Below the pieces are notes generated by a model that was given only the letters and a program-made list of their open reading frames with translations, was not told the DNA's origin and did not search any database. DNA of 32,009 nucleotides from Sphingopyxis sp. 2PD (GTDB lineage: Bacteria > Pseudomonadota > Alphaproteobacteria > Sphingomonadales > Sphingomonadaceae): positions 1 through 32,009 of the forward strand of contig NZ_SCMU01000034.1 in assembly GCF_005503695.1 (NCBI RefSeq). Direction: 5' to 3'. The translations under genes and the position numbers were made by a program. Of this stretch, positions 9,909 through 17,865 are shown piece after piece. Every line of letters begins with the position of its first letter. The first letter of the stretch is position 1.

Positions 9909-12886
9909 GGCATATCCTCCACTTTTCCTGTTCTGATTGATCGGTCTTTTCGCTCCGCCGCTGCCTGTTCTGCCGACAGGATCTGGCCGAGCGAAAGATC
10001 GCCGATGGCGGGGACGTTGATGTCGGCATCGGGCAGCGCCTCTTCTGACCCGATGCCAATGGCCACCATGCCCGCCGCATGGATGGCCGAAATTCCGGCG
10101 CGGGCATCCTCGACGCCCACGCAGTCCCGGGGGGACAGGCCCATGCCCGCGGCACAGGCCAGGAAAATGTCGGGCGCGGGCTTGGCGTTCGCCACCGCCC
10201 CCGCGTCGGCAATGAAATCGAACGCATCGGCGATGCCCAGCAGGCGCACGACGTCGCGCGCGTTGCGGCTGGCCGAGGCAAGTCCGATCTTCAGCCCGGC
10301 GGCACGCAGGTCGGCGAACAGCCCTTCCACGCCATCGAACAGATTCGCAGGCGAATAGCCCCTGAGCCGCGCGACATAGCTGGCGTTTTTCTCGGCGAGC
10401 ATCGCCTCGAACTTCGGCTGCGCGACCGCCTTGCCCGACTGGTCGAGGATCAGCCGCAGCGATCCGGCGCGATCGACGCCCTTCAGCGCGTGGTTGGCTT
10501 CGCGGTCGAACGTCAGCCCGTGCGCGTCGGCGAGCGCCTGCCACGCCTGATAATGATCCTCGGCGGTGTCGGTCAGCACCCCGTCGAGGTCGAAGATCAC
10601 GCCCTTCAGCGCCGGGCGCGTCATCGTCACCGGGTCGCTGCCGACCGACAGCGGGCGGCCATGGTCCAGAATGGCGACCGGCGCCCCCGCCAGCAGGCGA
10701 TAGGTAGAGCCCGCGGCATCGACCGCCAGCTCGATCGTGCTGCCGCGCCATTGCAGGCGAAAGCGATAACCGGTCCAAGCGGTGGGCAGCTGCGGGCGGA
10801 ACGACGGCAGCGCGCCATCGAGGTGCAGTCCGCCCCACCCCTGCGCCAGCACCAGCCAGCTGCCCGCCAGCGCCGCCATATGCAGCCCGTGCGACGTGTT
10901 GCCGTGGCGATCCTCCAGATCGACGAAGGCGCATTCGCTGAGGAAAGCGAGCGCCGCCGCTTCGTCGCCCAGCCGCGCCGCGGCGATCGCGAACGACACC
11001 GACGACAGCGTCGAATCATGCGTCGTAACCGCGGCATAATAGTCGAAATTGCGCCGCTGCCGCGCCAACGGCATGGCGGTCAGGTCCATCGCCATCGCCT
11101 GCACGACATTGCCCTGCTTCGCGACCTGGTGGCGGAACAGGATCATCGGGTGATACCGCATCAACAGCGGCCCATGGCCATCACCCGCCGCCCATCCCGG
11201 CAATCTGGGACGGCCCAGAAACGCATCGTCCTGCGGATTGATGCCCAGGTCCGCATCGACCGGCAGCCACATCGCCGCCGCCGCGCGGCGCCATTCGGCC
11301 ACTTCGGCATCGCTCACATCCACCGCACCCGGCTGGCCGGGGCCGCTGCTGCGCAGCCAGTCCGCCGTGTCGGCGGCATAGGCCAGATGGCGGCGCGCGA
11401 TCGCGTTGGTATAAAAATCATTGTCGACCAGCGCCGAATATTCATCGGGTCCGGTCACGCCATGGATGCAAAAGGCACCGCCGCGCCGCGGATCGAACGC
11501 CCCGATCTCCATCCAGATGCGCGCGGTGTCGAACAGCATCGGCGCCGCTTCGGCCCGGAAATCATCATCGCCGGTCGCCGCGACATACAGCGCCAGCGCA
11601 TAGGCGATGTCGCCATTGATATGATATTGCGCCGACCCCGTCGGATAGTGCGACGAACATTCGTCGCCGCCGATCGTCCGCCACGGATAAAGCGCCCCGC
11701 AGGTGTGACCGAGCGCCTTGGCATGTGCCCGCGCGCGGTCGAGCTTGCCGATGCGATAGGCCAGCAAGGTGCGCGCTTTCGCGGGCGCCTGCAACGCCAG
11801 CACCGGCAGCATGAAGGTTTCGGCGTCCCAGAAATAATGGCCTTCATACCCCTCGCCGGTCAGCCCCTTGGCGCCGATGCTGTGCTTGGGATCGCGGCTC
11901 GCCGACTGGTGGAGCTGGAACAGGTTGAAGCGTAGCGCCGCCGCAAGTTCGTCGTCACCATCGATCGCGAGGTCGGCATTGCCCCACAGCTGCGCCACCG
12001 CCGCGCGCTGCGCCTCGGCAATCGCATCGAAATCGGTCGGTGCATCGCCCAGCGCGGCAAGATCGACCGGGTGGCCGCGCGCGGCAGCCAGCACGACCAC
12101 CCGGTCGATCGTTAGGACGCCGCCGGCGACCAGCTCGCCCTGCACGACATGCCCGCCCACCACCGAGGCGACCGGCGCGGTATGGCAAGTGACATGCTGC
12201 GCATAGGCAAGCTCGACGGCGTCCTGCGCGAACCGGGTGACCGATGACGGGTCGCCCGGCAGGGGGGAAAGCATCGCCCATGCCGGGCGCAACCGCGCCG
12301 AAATGCGCGGGTCATCGGCGTCGGCGCCGGTCGGGGCGGCGCAGTCGGCGCCATAGGCCAACGTCGCGGCGATAGTGGCGCCGAAATCGAGCGGGCGGAT
12401 GGAAAGGCGCGACGCAACGCACGCCGCGCCCGCCAGCGGCACGATCCGCGCGGCGGCAATCTCGATCTGGCGTCCATCGGCCAGCCGCCAGCGCGTCACG
12501 CGGCGCAGCGCGCCGATGGCAAGGTCGAGCGTGGTTTCGGTGTCGGCAACTTCGGCGGCGGCAAAATCGACCGGCGCGCCGTCGATCGCCAGCCGCAGCA
12601 GTACCGGGCTGGGGCACGCGATCCGCGTATCGGTTGCGGTCGCATAGCCGGGGAAGCTTTCGTGATAATCGATCGGGCGGCGGACATAGGCGTCGGGCAG
12701 ATAGGCCGCGGGCGCCGTCGCCAGTTCGTCGATCACCCCCTCGACGCCGACCAGCCCGTTCGCCAGCGCAAACAGCGCCGCCGCCTGCGCCCCGGTCGCG
12801 TCGGCACCGCGGCGGACGAGCCGCATCGCTGCAGCATTGTCCTGCACCGAAGGCCTTTCGCCCAGAGCTTGTTCGGAAATCGCCAC
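9902..12886 (-). CDS. GH65 disaccharide phosphorylase fused to beta-phosphoglucomutase
   Basis: A 994-residue two-enzyme fusion. Residues 1 to about 750 are a glycoside hydrolase family 65 phosphorylase: N-terminal beta-sandwich, the signature GYEGHYFWDAETFMLP, the general acid Glu482 in TGPDEY, and a phosphate-binding THDSTLS around His623, which argues for a phosphorylase rather than a hydrolase. Residues 757 to about 975 are a HAD-family beta-phosphoglucomutase: FDLDGVLTD (Asp766, Asp768), GVDRAGSL, SASRN, AKPAPD and VEDARAG. No stop or convincing internal start separates the halves. Maltose is the likeliest substrate, but trehalose, kojibiose or nigerose cannot be excluded. The products, glucose and beta-glucose-1-phosphate, feed the neighbouring glucokinase and the fused mutase. 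The start is a GTG at 12886 preceded by GAGGA. A LacI-type operator lies 57 bases upstream. Confidence 0.92.
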   Translation of the reverse strand: MAISEQALGERPSVQDNAAAMRLVRRGADATGAQAAALFALANGLVGVEGVIDELATAPAAYLPDAYVRRPIDYHESFPGYATATDTRIACPSPVLLRLAIDGAPVDFAAAEVADTETTLDLAIGALRRVTRWRLADGRQIEIAAARIVPLAGAACVASRLSIRPLDFGATIAATLAYGADCAAPTGADADDPRISARLRPAWAMLSPLPGDPSSVTRFAQDAVELAYAQHVTCHTAPVASVVGGHVVQGELVAGGVLTIDRVVVLAAARGHPVDLAALGDAPTDFDAIAEAQRAAVAQLWGNADLAIDGDDELAAALRFNLFQLHQSASRDPKHSIGAKGLTGEGYEGHYFWDAETFMLPVLALQAPAKARTLLAYRIGKLDRARAHAKALGHTCGALYPWRTIGGDECSSHYPTGSAQYHINGDIAYALALYVAATGDDDFRAEAAPMLFDTARIWMEIGAFDPRRGGAFCIHGVTGPDEYSALVDNDFYTNAIARRHLAYAADTADWLRSSGPGQPGAVDVSDAEVAEWRRAAAAMWLPVDADLGINPQDDAFLGRPRLPGWAAGDGHGPLLMRYHPMILFRHQVAKQGNVVQAMAMDLTAMPLARQRRNFDYYAAVTTHDSTLSSVSFAIAAARLGDEAAALAFLSECAFVDLEDRHGNTSHGLHMAALAGSWLVLAQGWGGLHLDGALPSFRPQLPTAWTGYRFRLQWRGSTIELAVDAAGSTYRLLAGAPVAILDHGRPLSVGSDPVTMTRPALKGVIFDLDGVLTDTAEDHYQAWQALADAHGLTFDREANHALKGVDRAGSLRLILDQSGKAVAQPKFEAMLAEKNASYVARLRGYSPANLFDGVEGLFADLRAAGLKIGLASASRNARDVVRLLGIADAFDFIADAGAVANAKPAPDIFLACAAGMGLSPRDCVGVEDARAGISAIHAAGMVAIGIGSEEALPDADINVPAIGDLSLGQILSAEQAAAERKDRSIRTGKVEDMPC

Positions 12887-12942
12887 CGCATCCTCATCCC
12901 GGCACGGGCTGCTCGGCCCCTGCTCTGGAACGCGGTGTCCCG

Positions 12943-12980
12943 CAAAATGGTATCGATGTCAAGGTATCGATACCATTTTG
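12943..12980. promoter_or_regulatory. Paired LacI-family operator-like palindrome
   Basis: Arms of 15 bases at 12943-12957 and 12966-12980 (CAAAATGGTATCGAT and its exact reverse complement) flank 8 bases. Within it, GGTATCGATACC (12963-12974) is a perfect CG-centred 12-mer of LacI-family operator form, and GGTATCGATGTC (12949-12960) is a weaker second site, centred 14 bases away. It lies between the regulator gene and the GH65 fusion, as expected for the local regulator's target. Binding itself is inference. Confidence 0.75.
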
Positions 12981-13021
12981 CCTTTCAGGTCACGCTGTGC
13001 GGCACTTTCGCGACCTTCCGA

Positions 13022-14020
13022 CTAACTCTCGCGGACGATCAATTCGACCGGCATCGCCCGCGAATCCACGGCTTTCCCGGCCACGAGGTCGAGCACCTTC
13101 TCGGCCAGCAACTCGCCCCCCACGCCCCAATCCTGGCGGATGCTGGTCAGCGGCGGCGAGAATAGTCCCGCGCCCGGCGAATCATCGAACCCGACGACCG
13201 ACACCGCGCCGGGAACATCATGCCCCCGCGCCCGCAGCGCCTCGATCGCCCCCATCGCGATCGCATCGCTGCTCGCAAAAATGCCGTCGAAGCCCGGCGC
13301 CGCACCGTCCAGCAACGGCGCCACCGCCTCGCGTCCCGCCGCGACCGTGAAGGCGCAGGGGATATTGGCGACGATCGCGGCATCCGTCCCCGCCAGCCCG
13401 GCGCGAAAGCCGTTCAGCCGGTCCTCCGCCTCACCATGTTCGGCGTCACCCAGGAACAACAGCCGCCGCCGCCCGCGCCCGAGCAGATATTCGGCCGCCA
13501 GCCGCCCGCCGTCACGATTGTCGCTGCCGACGACGATGCGTTCAGGCGGCCCATGCTCGGCCCCCCACACCACATAGGGCAGACCGGTCGCGGCGATCAC
13601 CGCCGCGGCATCGTCATGCACCCCCTGCCCCAACAGGATCACCCCGTCCGCCGACGGCGGCGCCTGCATGAACAGATCGATGGTGGTCAGCACCATATTC
13701 TGCCCCGCCGCGGTCAGCTGTTGCAGGATGCCGCCCAGCAACAGCAGCGGATAAGGCTCGCTCATCAACCGTTCGTGCGACGGCGTCATTTCAATGACCA
13801 CCGCGATCGTGCGCGTCCGCTGTTGCCGCAAATTGCGCGCCGACACGTTGAGCCGGTACCCCATCCGCTCGGCGGTCTCGCGGATCAGAGCGCGTGTGCT
13901 CTCTTTCACCGTCGAATGGTTCGACAGAGCCCGCGAAACGGTGATCTTCGCAACCCCCAGCTCGCGCGCGACATCCGCCATGGTCGGCCGCGCGCCTTCG
14001 CCGGGCTTGTCCCTGCTCAT
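13022..14020 (-). CDS. LacI-family transcriptional regulator
   Basis: A 332-residue LacI/GalR-type regulator. The DNA-binding helix-turn-helix and hinge helix are at about residues 13-65 (TMADVARELGVAKITVSRAL and the ARNLRQQRT hinge). A periplasmic-binding-protein-like sensor domain follows, with GIFASSDAIAMGAIEALRARG and VVGFDDSPGAGLFSPPLTSI in the usual places. The frame is open to 14104, but the start at 14020 puts the helix-turn-helix at the normal distance from the N terminus. Its gene is immediately upstream of the phosphorylase fusion in the same direction, with the operator-like palindrome between. It most likely controls this sugar locus in response to the disaccharide or a product. 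Confidence 0.93.
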   Translation of the reverse strand: MSRDKPGEGARPTMADVARELGVAKITVSRALSNHSTVKESTRALIRETAERMGYRLNVSARNLRQQRTRTIAVVIEMTPSHERLMSEPYPLLLLGGILQQLTAAGQNMVLTTIDLFMQAPPSADGVILLGQGVHDDAAAVIAATGLPYVVWGAEHGPPERIVVGSDNRDGGRLAAEYLLGRGRRRLLFLGDAEHGEAEDRLNGFRAGLAGTDAAIVANIPCAFTVAAGREAVAPLLDGAAPGFDGIFASSDAIAMGAIEALRARGHDVPGAVSVVGFDDSPGAGLFSPPLTSIRQDWGVGGELLAEKVLDLVAGKAVDSRAMPVELIVRES

Positions 14021-14121
14021 CCGCAGTTCCGCGAGGCGATGGATAGCGAAGGATCGGTGCACGCAAGCATGCGCACCCCCTAACCATTGACCGATGGCTT
14101 TCACAAGCAGCTTCGCAACGC

Positions 14122-14156
14122 AGCGGAGCGGAGCGGAGCGGAGCGGAGCGGAGCGG
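14122..14156. repeat. Seven-copy AGCGG microsatellite
   Basis: Seven exact head-to-tail copies of the 5-mer AGCGG lie between tRNA-Val and the LacI-type regulator, 102 bases upstream of the regulator start. A five-base unit of this kind can change length by slippage. Confidence 0.95.
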
Positions 14157-14202
14157 GTTGGGGGATCCCGGTTTCAGCGATTGCGGTCAAATAGGGACCG
14201 GC

Positions 14203-14278
14203 TGGTGGGCGCTGACGGGCTCGAACCGCCGACCCTCTCGGTGTAAACGAGATGCTCTACCAACTGAGCTAAGCGCCC
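14203..14278 (-). tRNA. tRNA-Val (anticodon TAC)
   Basis: A complete 76-nucleotide tRNA with encoded CCA. The acceptor stem is GGGCGCT/AGCGCCC with discriminator A. The D arm contains TTAGCTCAGTTGGTAGAGC, the anticodon stem is TCTCG/CGAGA around loop TTTACAC (anticodon TAC), and the T arm carries GGTTCGAGCCC. The gene is transcribed toward the LacI-type regulator, whose gene is on the same strand 183 bases further on. Confidence 0.97.
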
Positions 14279-14350
14279 CCGGGAATGTCGCCATGTGCCG
14301 GGAAGCGCGCCCCTGCCACAAGCGGCGCGCGGTGGCAAGCGCGTGCACCC

Positions 14351-15418
14351 TTATTCCTCCAGCGCCTCGAAGTATCGCGCGAGCGCGTCGTACGCCCCTT
14401 CGGCCAGCGCGATGAAGATGCGGCGCCCGTCGTGCGGATCGGCATCGCGCACGAACAGCCCCGCGTCGGTCATCGTCTTGATCCAGCGCAGCGCGGTCGT
14501 TGCAGGAACCGCCGCAGCGATGCACAGGCTCGACACCGACACCGGCTGGCGCTCCAGCCGCGCCGCGTACAGGTCGAGCAGCATGTCCCACGCGGGATCG
14601 GCGAACAGGTCGGCGGGAAAATATTGTTCGCGCATCCGGCGCTGGCGCAACATCCGCCGCACCGCCTTGGCGCGCTGCCGGTCGAGCGACCGTTCTTCGG
14701 GCACAAAGCTGCGCGGCATCGCGGCAAAATCACGCGAGGGCGAACGCAGCTGCCCCGGATAGTCGTCCATATCTTCGCCGCGCGGGACAAACCCCGTCGG
14801 CGCACCGGACAAGCCGCCGCGTTGTACGGCCAGATCACCGAGCAATCGCGAGATGCGCGCCACCTCGTCCTGCAACCGGTCGATCCGCTCCATGGCATCG
14901 TCGCGAGCGATATCGTGCAACACCCCGTGCCGGGTCCGCCGCGCCGCCGCCAGCGCGACCAGCTTGTCAGTCGGGTCGGCATCGACCAGGAACTGGGCGT
15001 TGAGCGCCGCCGGAATTGCCGCAACGACGCGGTCGAGCGCGGTGAGCGATGTTTCGCAAATCAGGCGGCATTCCTGCTCGCCCGCCGCCGCGCAAATGTC
15101 CGCGAGCGTCGCACCGTCCACCGTATCCGCCGCCGCGAGCCATATGATGTCGAGCAGCCCGCTGTGCCGGATATAGCCTGCTGCGCGCGCCGCGGGCAGC
15201 ATATTGGCAAGCCGTATGTCGCCGAGCTCCGCCATGGCGGGCAATGCCGAAGGCGGGCCGACGAACAACAAGGGTGACGCCGCGCCGCTGCGTATTCGCT
15301 CACCAATTTGCGGCGGCGGCCAGGCGGTGGCCGTGTCGATACCGCCAAACGGAACCGTCGACAGCCCCGATCGCTGCGGTGCTTCATGGCCGATCATGCT
15401 CATAGTCCCCATTTTCAT
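14351..15418 (-). CDS. Winged-helix (MarR-like) regulator with large N-terminal domain
   Basis: A 355-residue protein. About residues 268-350 form a winged helix of MarR type: helices around VSVSSLCIAAAVPATTALRW, then TMTDAGLFVRDADPHDGRRI, with the DxxDGRR wing typical of MarR proteins. The preceding basic stretch (RQRAKAVRRMLRQRRMREQY) looks like a linker helix. Residues 1 to about 200 are an unassigned domain with a coiled region (AMERIDRLQDEVARISRLL). Regulators of this layout recur in sphingomonads without a known signal. The start is ambiguous: the ATG at 15412 sits better behind GGAG than the ATG at 15418. It diverges from the SNase-like gene across 213 bases in which I see no clear promoter. 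Confidence 0.82.
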   Translation of the reverse strand: MKMGTMSMIGHEAPQRSGLSTVPFGGIDTATAWPPPQIGERIRSGAASPLLFVGPPSALPAMAELGDIRLANMLPAARAAGYIRHSGLLDIIWLAAADTVDGATLADICAAAGEQECRLICETSLTALDRVVAAIPAALNAQFLVDADPTDKLVALAAARRTRHGVLHDIARDDAMERIDRLQDEVARISRLLGDLAVQRGGLSGAPTGFVPRGEDMDDYPGQLRSPSRDFAAMPRSFVPEERSLDRQRAKAVRRMLRQRRMREQYFPADLFADPAWDMLLDLYAARLERQPVSVSSLCIAAAVPATTALRWIKTMTDAGLFVRDADPHDGRRIFIALAEGAYDALARYFEALEE

Positions 15419-15631
15419 CGCTCCACCTTGGCGTAACTATGTCGTCATTTCGGCGTCATTCACCTTTTGTTCGCTCCTCTTTGCCGCCGATATGGACCCG
15501 TCCGATCGCCACTTCGCGACTCGGCGGGCATCAAGCGCCGGGAAGTTGATCCATTTTGGACACTGTTTGTTCTCATCGTCAACCGATATTTCACCCTTGC
15601 CAAGCGGTGACGACACGGTCAGGCGCGTGCA

Positions 15632-16213
15632 ATGCTCCGTCGCCGCTTTCTCCCTACCCGGCTACACTGGCGGCGGCGCCTTCGTTCGCTGCTGGCGCTG
15701 CTGCTGATCGCGGCAATGGCGATGATCGCGTGGACCTGGCTGCCCTCGCCGGTGCATGTGGTGCCGCTCGTCCATGTCATCGACGGCGACAGCCTGGCCG
15801 TGCGGCAGGGCGACGGGCCGGTGACGATCCGCCTGACCGGGATCGATGCCGCCGAATATCGGCAGGATTGCGCGCGCCGCGACGCGAGCCGCTGGTCGTG
15901 CGGGCGGGATGCGCGAACCGCGCTTGAAAGATTGGCGGGCGGCGGTCCGCTGCATTGCGAGGTCGCCGCGAAGGACCGCTACAACCGCACCCTCGCCACA
16001 TGCCGCACCCGGCCCTTCCCCGACGGGATCGACCTCGGGGCCGAGATGGTGCGGCTAGGCTGGGCAGTGGCGACCAGCGACGATTATCTGCCCGAGGAAG
16101 CTGAAGCAGAAGCGCAGCGCCGCGGCATTTGGCAGGGCGATTTTGTGCGCCCCGCCGCATGGCGCGCCGCGCACGAACGCCCTGCAACTTTGCTGACGGC
16201 GCCCGACGGCTAG
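15632..16213 (+). CDS. Membrane-anchored SNase-like nuclease
   Basis: A 193-residue protein of the staphylococcal nuclease (thermonuclease) family. A basic N terminus is followed by one hydrophobic segment (about residues 19-38), so the enzyme domain is probably held at the periplasmic face or released. The active-site set is complete: HVIDGDSLAV with Asp51, RLTGIDAAE with Arg67 and Glu75, and DRYNR with Arg119, matching Arg35, Glu43 and Arg87 of the family prototype. EAQRRGIW and FVRPAAWR close the domain. Four cysteines (80, 90, 109, 124) could form disulphides, which fits a periplasmic location. Phosphodiester cleavage of nucleic acid is the family activity; its physiological role is unknown. 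Confidence 0.9.
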   Translation: MLRRRFLPTRLHWRRRLRSLLALLLIAAMAMIAWTWLPSPVHVVPLVHVIDGDSLAVRQGDGPVTIRLTGIDAAEYRQDCARRDASRWSCGRDARTALERLAGGGPLHCEVAAKDRYNRTLATCRTRPFPDGIDLGAEMVRLGWAVATSDDYLPEEAEAEAQRRGIWQGDFVRPAAWRAAHERPATLLTAPDG

Positions 16214-16264
16214 CCGCAACGCACCCGCTATGCCTCGCCGCCGTTTCGGGCTAGGGCAAGCAGC

Positions 16265-16645
16265 ATGAACAGCCTGTTTCCCGTCATGATCGGCGGCGCG
16301 ATCGGCGCCGGTACCCGCCATCTGGTGGGGCAGGCGATGCTCGCGCGGCTTGGCCCCGGCTTCCCCTGGTGGACGCTGGCGATCAATATCGCAGGCAGCC
16401 TGCTGATGGGCCTGCTCATCGGCGCGATCGCGCGCGGCGACGGTATCAGCGATACCGTGCGACTGTTTGTCGGCGTCGGAATCCTCGGCGGCTTCACCAC
16501 CTTTTCCTCTTTCAGCATGGAATTCTGGATGCTTTTCGAACGCGGCCAAAACGCCCAGGCGGTCGCCTATGTCATTGCGTCGGTGATCGGCGCGATCGCC
16601 GCGTGCGGGCTCGGCCTCTTCATCATGCGGCAGGTCCCGGCATGA
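16265..16645 (+). CDS. crcB: Fluoride exporter CrcB
   Basis: A 126-residue Fluc/CrcB fluoride channel, which works as an antiparallel dimer in the inner membrane and lets cytoplasmic fluoride out. Family motifs are complete: GGAIGAGTRHL at the start, NIAGSLLMGLLIG in the second helix, and GILGGFTTFSSFSMEF in the third, with the TTFS phenylalanine-box region. Four hydrophobic segments are visible. Its stop overlaps the next start in an ATGA. The 51 bases upstream do not hold the conserved fluoride riboswitch pattern, so fluoride-responsive control is not supported here. Confidence 0.96.
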   Translation: MNSLFPVMIGGAIGAGTRHLVGQAMLARLGPGFPWWTLAINIAGSLLMGLLIGAIARGDGISDTVRLFVGVGILGGFTTFSSFSMEFWMLFERGQNAQAVAYVIASVIGAIAACGLGLFIMRQVPA

Positions 16646-17865
16646 CCGACACCAAGCCGCCGCTCGATAGCGCCACGATCGCCGAGGAAGATGACGGCAT
16701 CCGCCTCGACCGCTGGTTCAAGCGCCACCGCGAGGGGACGCCGCACGCGCTGCTCGCGCGCTGGGCGCGCTCAGGCCAGCTGACCCTCGACGGCAAAAAG
16801 GCCGATGTGTCGGACCGCATTGCCGCGGGCCAAAAGCTGGTCATGCCAACGCCGCCGGTCGAAACGGCAGCGCGCCCGGCGCGCAAGGGTCGCCCGCTGA
16901 CCGACGCCGACGTCGAACTGGCGACGGGGATGCTGATCCACCGCGACGCGAGCGCGATCGTCCTCAACAAGCTGCCCGGCCTCGCGACGCAGGGCGGCAC
17001 CAAGACCGAGCAACATGTCGACGGCCTGCTCGACGCGCTGAAATTCGACGGCCCGACGCGCCCCAAGCTCGTCCACCGGCTCGACAAGGATACGTCGGGC
17101 GCGCTGCTGATCGCGCGCACGCCGCGCGCCGCGGCCTATTTCGCCAAGAGCTTTTCCAATCGCAGCGCGAAAAAAACCTATTGGGCGCTGATCGTCGGGG
17201 TTCCCGACATCCAGCAGGGCGAAATCGACCTGCCGCTCGCCAAGCAGCCGGGGTCGGGCGGCGAAAAAATGCACGTCCACGACGATGGCCTCCCGTCGAA
17301 GACGCGCTACCGCGTGATCGAGCGCGCGGGCAACAGCGCGGCGTGGGTCGAACTCCAGCCGCTTACCGGGCGCACCCACCAGCTGCGCGTCCATATGGCG
17401 GCGATCGGTCACCCGATCGTCGGCGACGGCAAATATGGGGGCAAGGCGGCGTTCCTCACCGGGACGATCAGCCGCAAGATGCATCTGCACAGCCGCCGCC
17501 TGCGCATCGACCATCCCGACGGCGGCGCGATCAACGTTAGCGCCGAGGTGCCCGATCATTTCGCCGCCAGCCTCGACGCGCTGGGCTTTGACCTGTTGCT
17601 TGGCGAGGTCGGGATCGACATGGGCGAAAAGGGGCCGCCGCCTAAAGCGGCGCTCAAGGCGCAGGCAAAAGCCCATGCCAAGCAGATCCGCAAGGCAAGG
17701 CGCGGCGAGCGGCGCGGCCGTTCGGCCGAAGGCAAGCCGACCGATTTCGTCGGCAAGCCCAAGCCGAAAGCCAAGGCGAAGCCCGGAAAGCCCGCACCGA
17801 AAAAGCCTGTGGGCAAGAAACCAAGCGCCAAAAAGCACCCGGCGCGCCCGCCCAGAGCCAGCTGA
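16642..17865 (+). CDS. RluA-family pseudouridine synthase
   Basis: A 407-residue RNA pseudouridine synthase of the RluA/RluC/RluD family. An S4 RNA-binding domain spans about residues 12-70 (IRLDRWFKRH, ARSGQLTLDGKK). The catalytic domain contains HRLDKDTSGALLIARTPRAA with catalytic Asp148, then AKKTYWALIVG and TGRTHQLRVHM. The C-terminal 85 or so residues form a Lys/Ala/Pro-rich tail that looks disordered and is not part of the usual fold. The target position in rRNA cannot be read from the sequence; RluC-type sites in 23S rRNA are the best guess. The frame is open upstream to 16369, but the ATG at 16642 overlaps the crcB stop by four bases and begins the S4 region correctly. Confidence 0.93.
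   Translation: MTDTKPPLDSATIAEEDDGIRLDRWFKRHREGTPHALLARWARSGQLTLDGKKADVSDRIAAGQKLVMPTPPVETAARPARKGRPLTDADVELATGMLIHRDASAIVLNKLPGLATQGGTKTEQHVDGLLDALKFDGPTRPKLVHRLDKDTSGALLIARTPRAAAYFAKSFSNRSAKKTYWALIVGVPDIQQGEIDLPLAKQPGSGGEKMHVHDDGLPSKTRYRVIERAGNSAAWVELQPLTGRTHQLRVHMAAIGHPIVGDGKYGGKAAFLTGTISRKMHLHSRRLRIDHPDGGAINVSAEVPDHFAASLDALGFDLLLGEVGIDMGEKGPPPKAALKAQAKAHAKQIRKARRGERRGRSAEGKPTDFVGKPKPKAKAKPGKPAPKKPVGKKPSAKKHPARPPRAS

Noticed and set aside
10560..10660. Two separate genes (GH65 and beta-phosphoglucomutase) with an internal start at 10624.
   Set aside because: The frame is continuous with no stop, and no convincing ribosome-binding motif precedes the internal ATG. A fusion is the simpler reading.
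10079..11935. A 618-residue + strand open frame opposite the GH65 fusion.
   Set aside because: It is a composition shadow of the fusion gene, which has full catalytic motifs on the other strand.
12634..13350. Open frames of 238 and 167 residues on the + strand between the LacI-type and GH65 genes.
   Set aside because: They are antisense to both genes, have no domain, and run through the operator palindrome.
16214..16264. Possible fluoride riboswitch before crcB.
   Set aside because: Only 51 bases are available and the conserved pseudoknot and GAUGGNGU-type segments are not visible.
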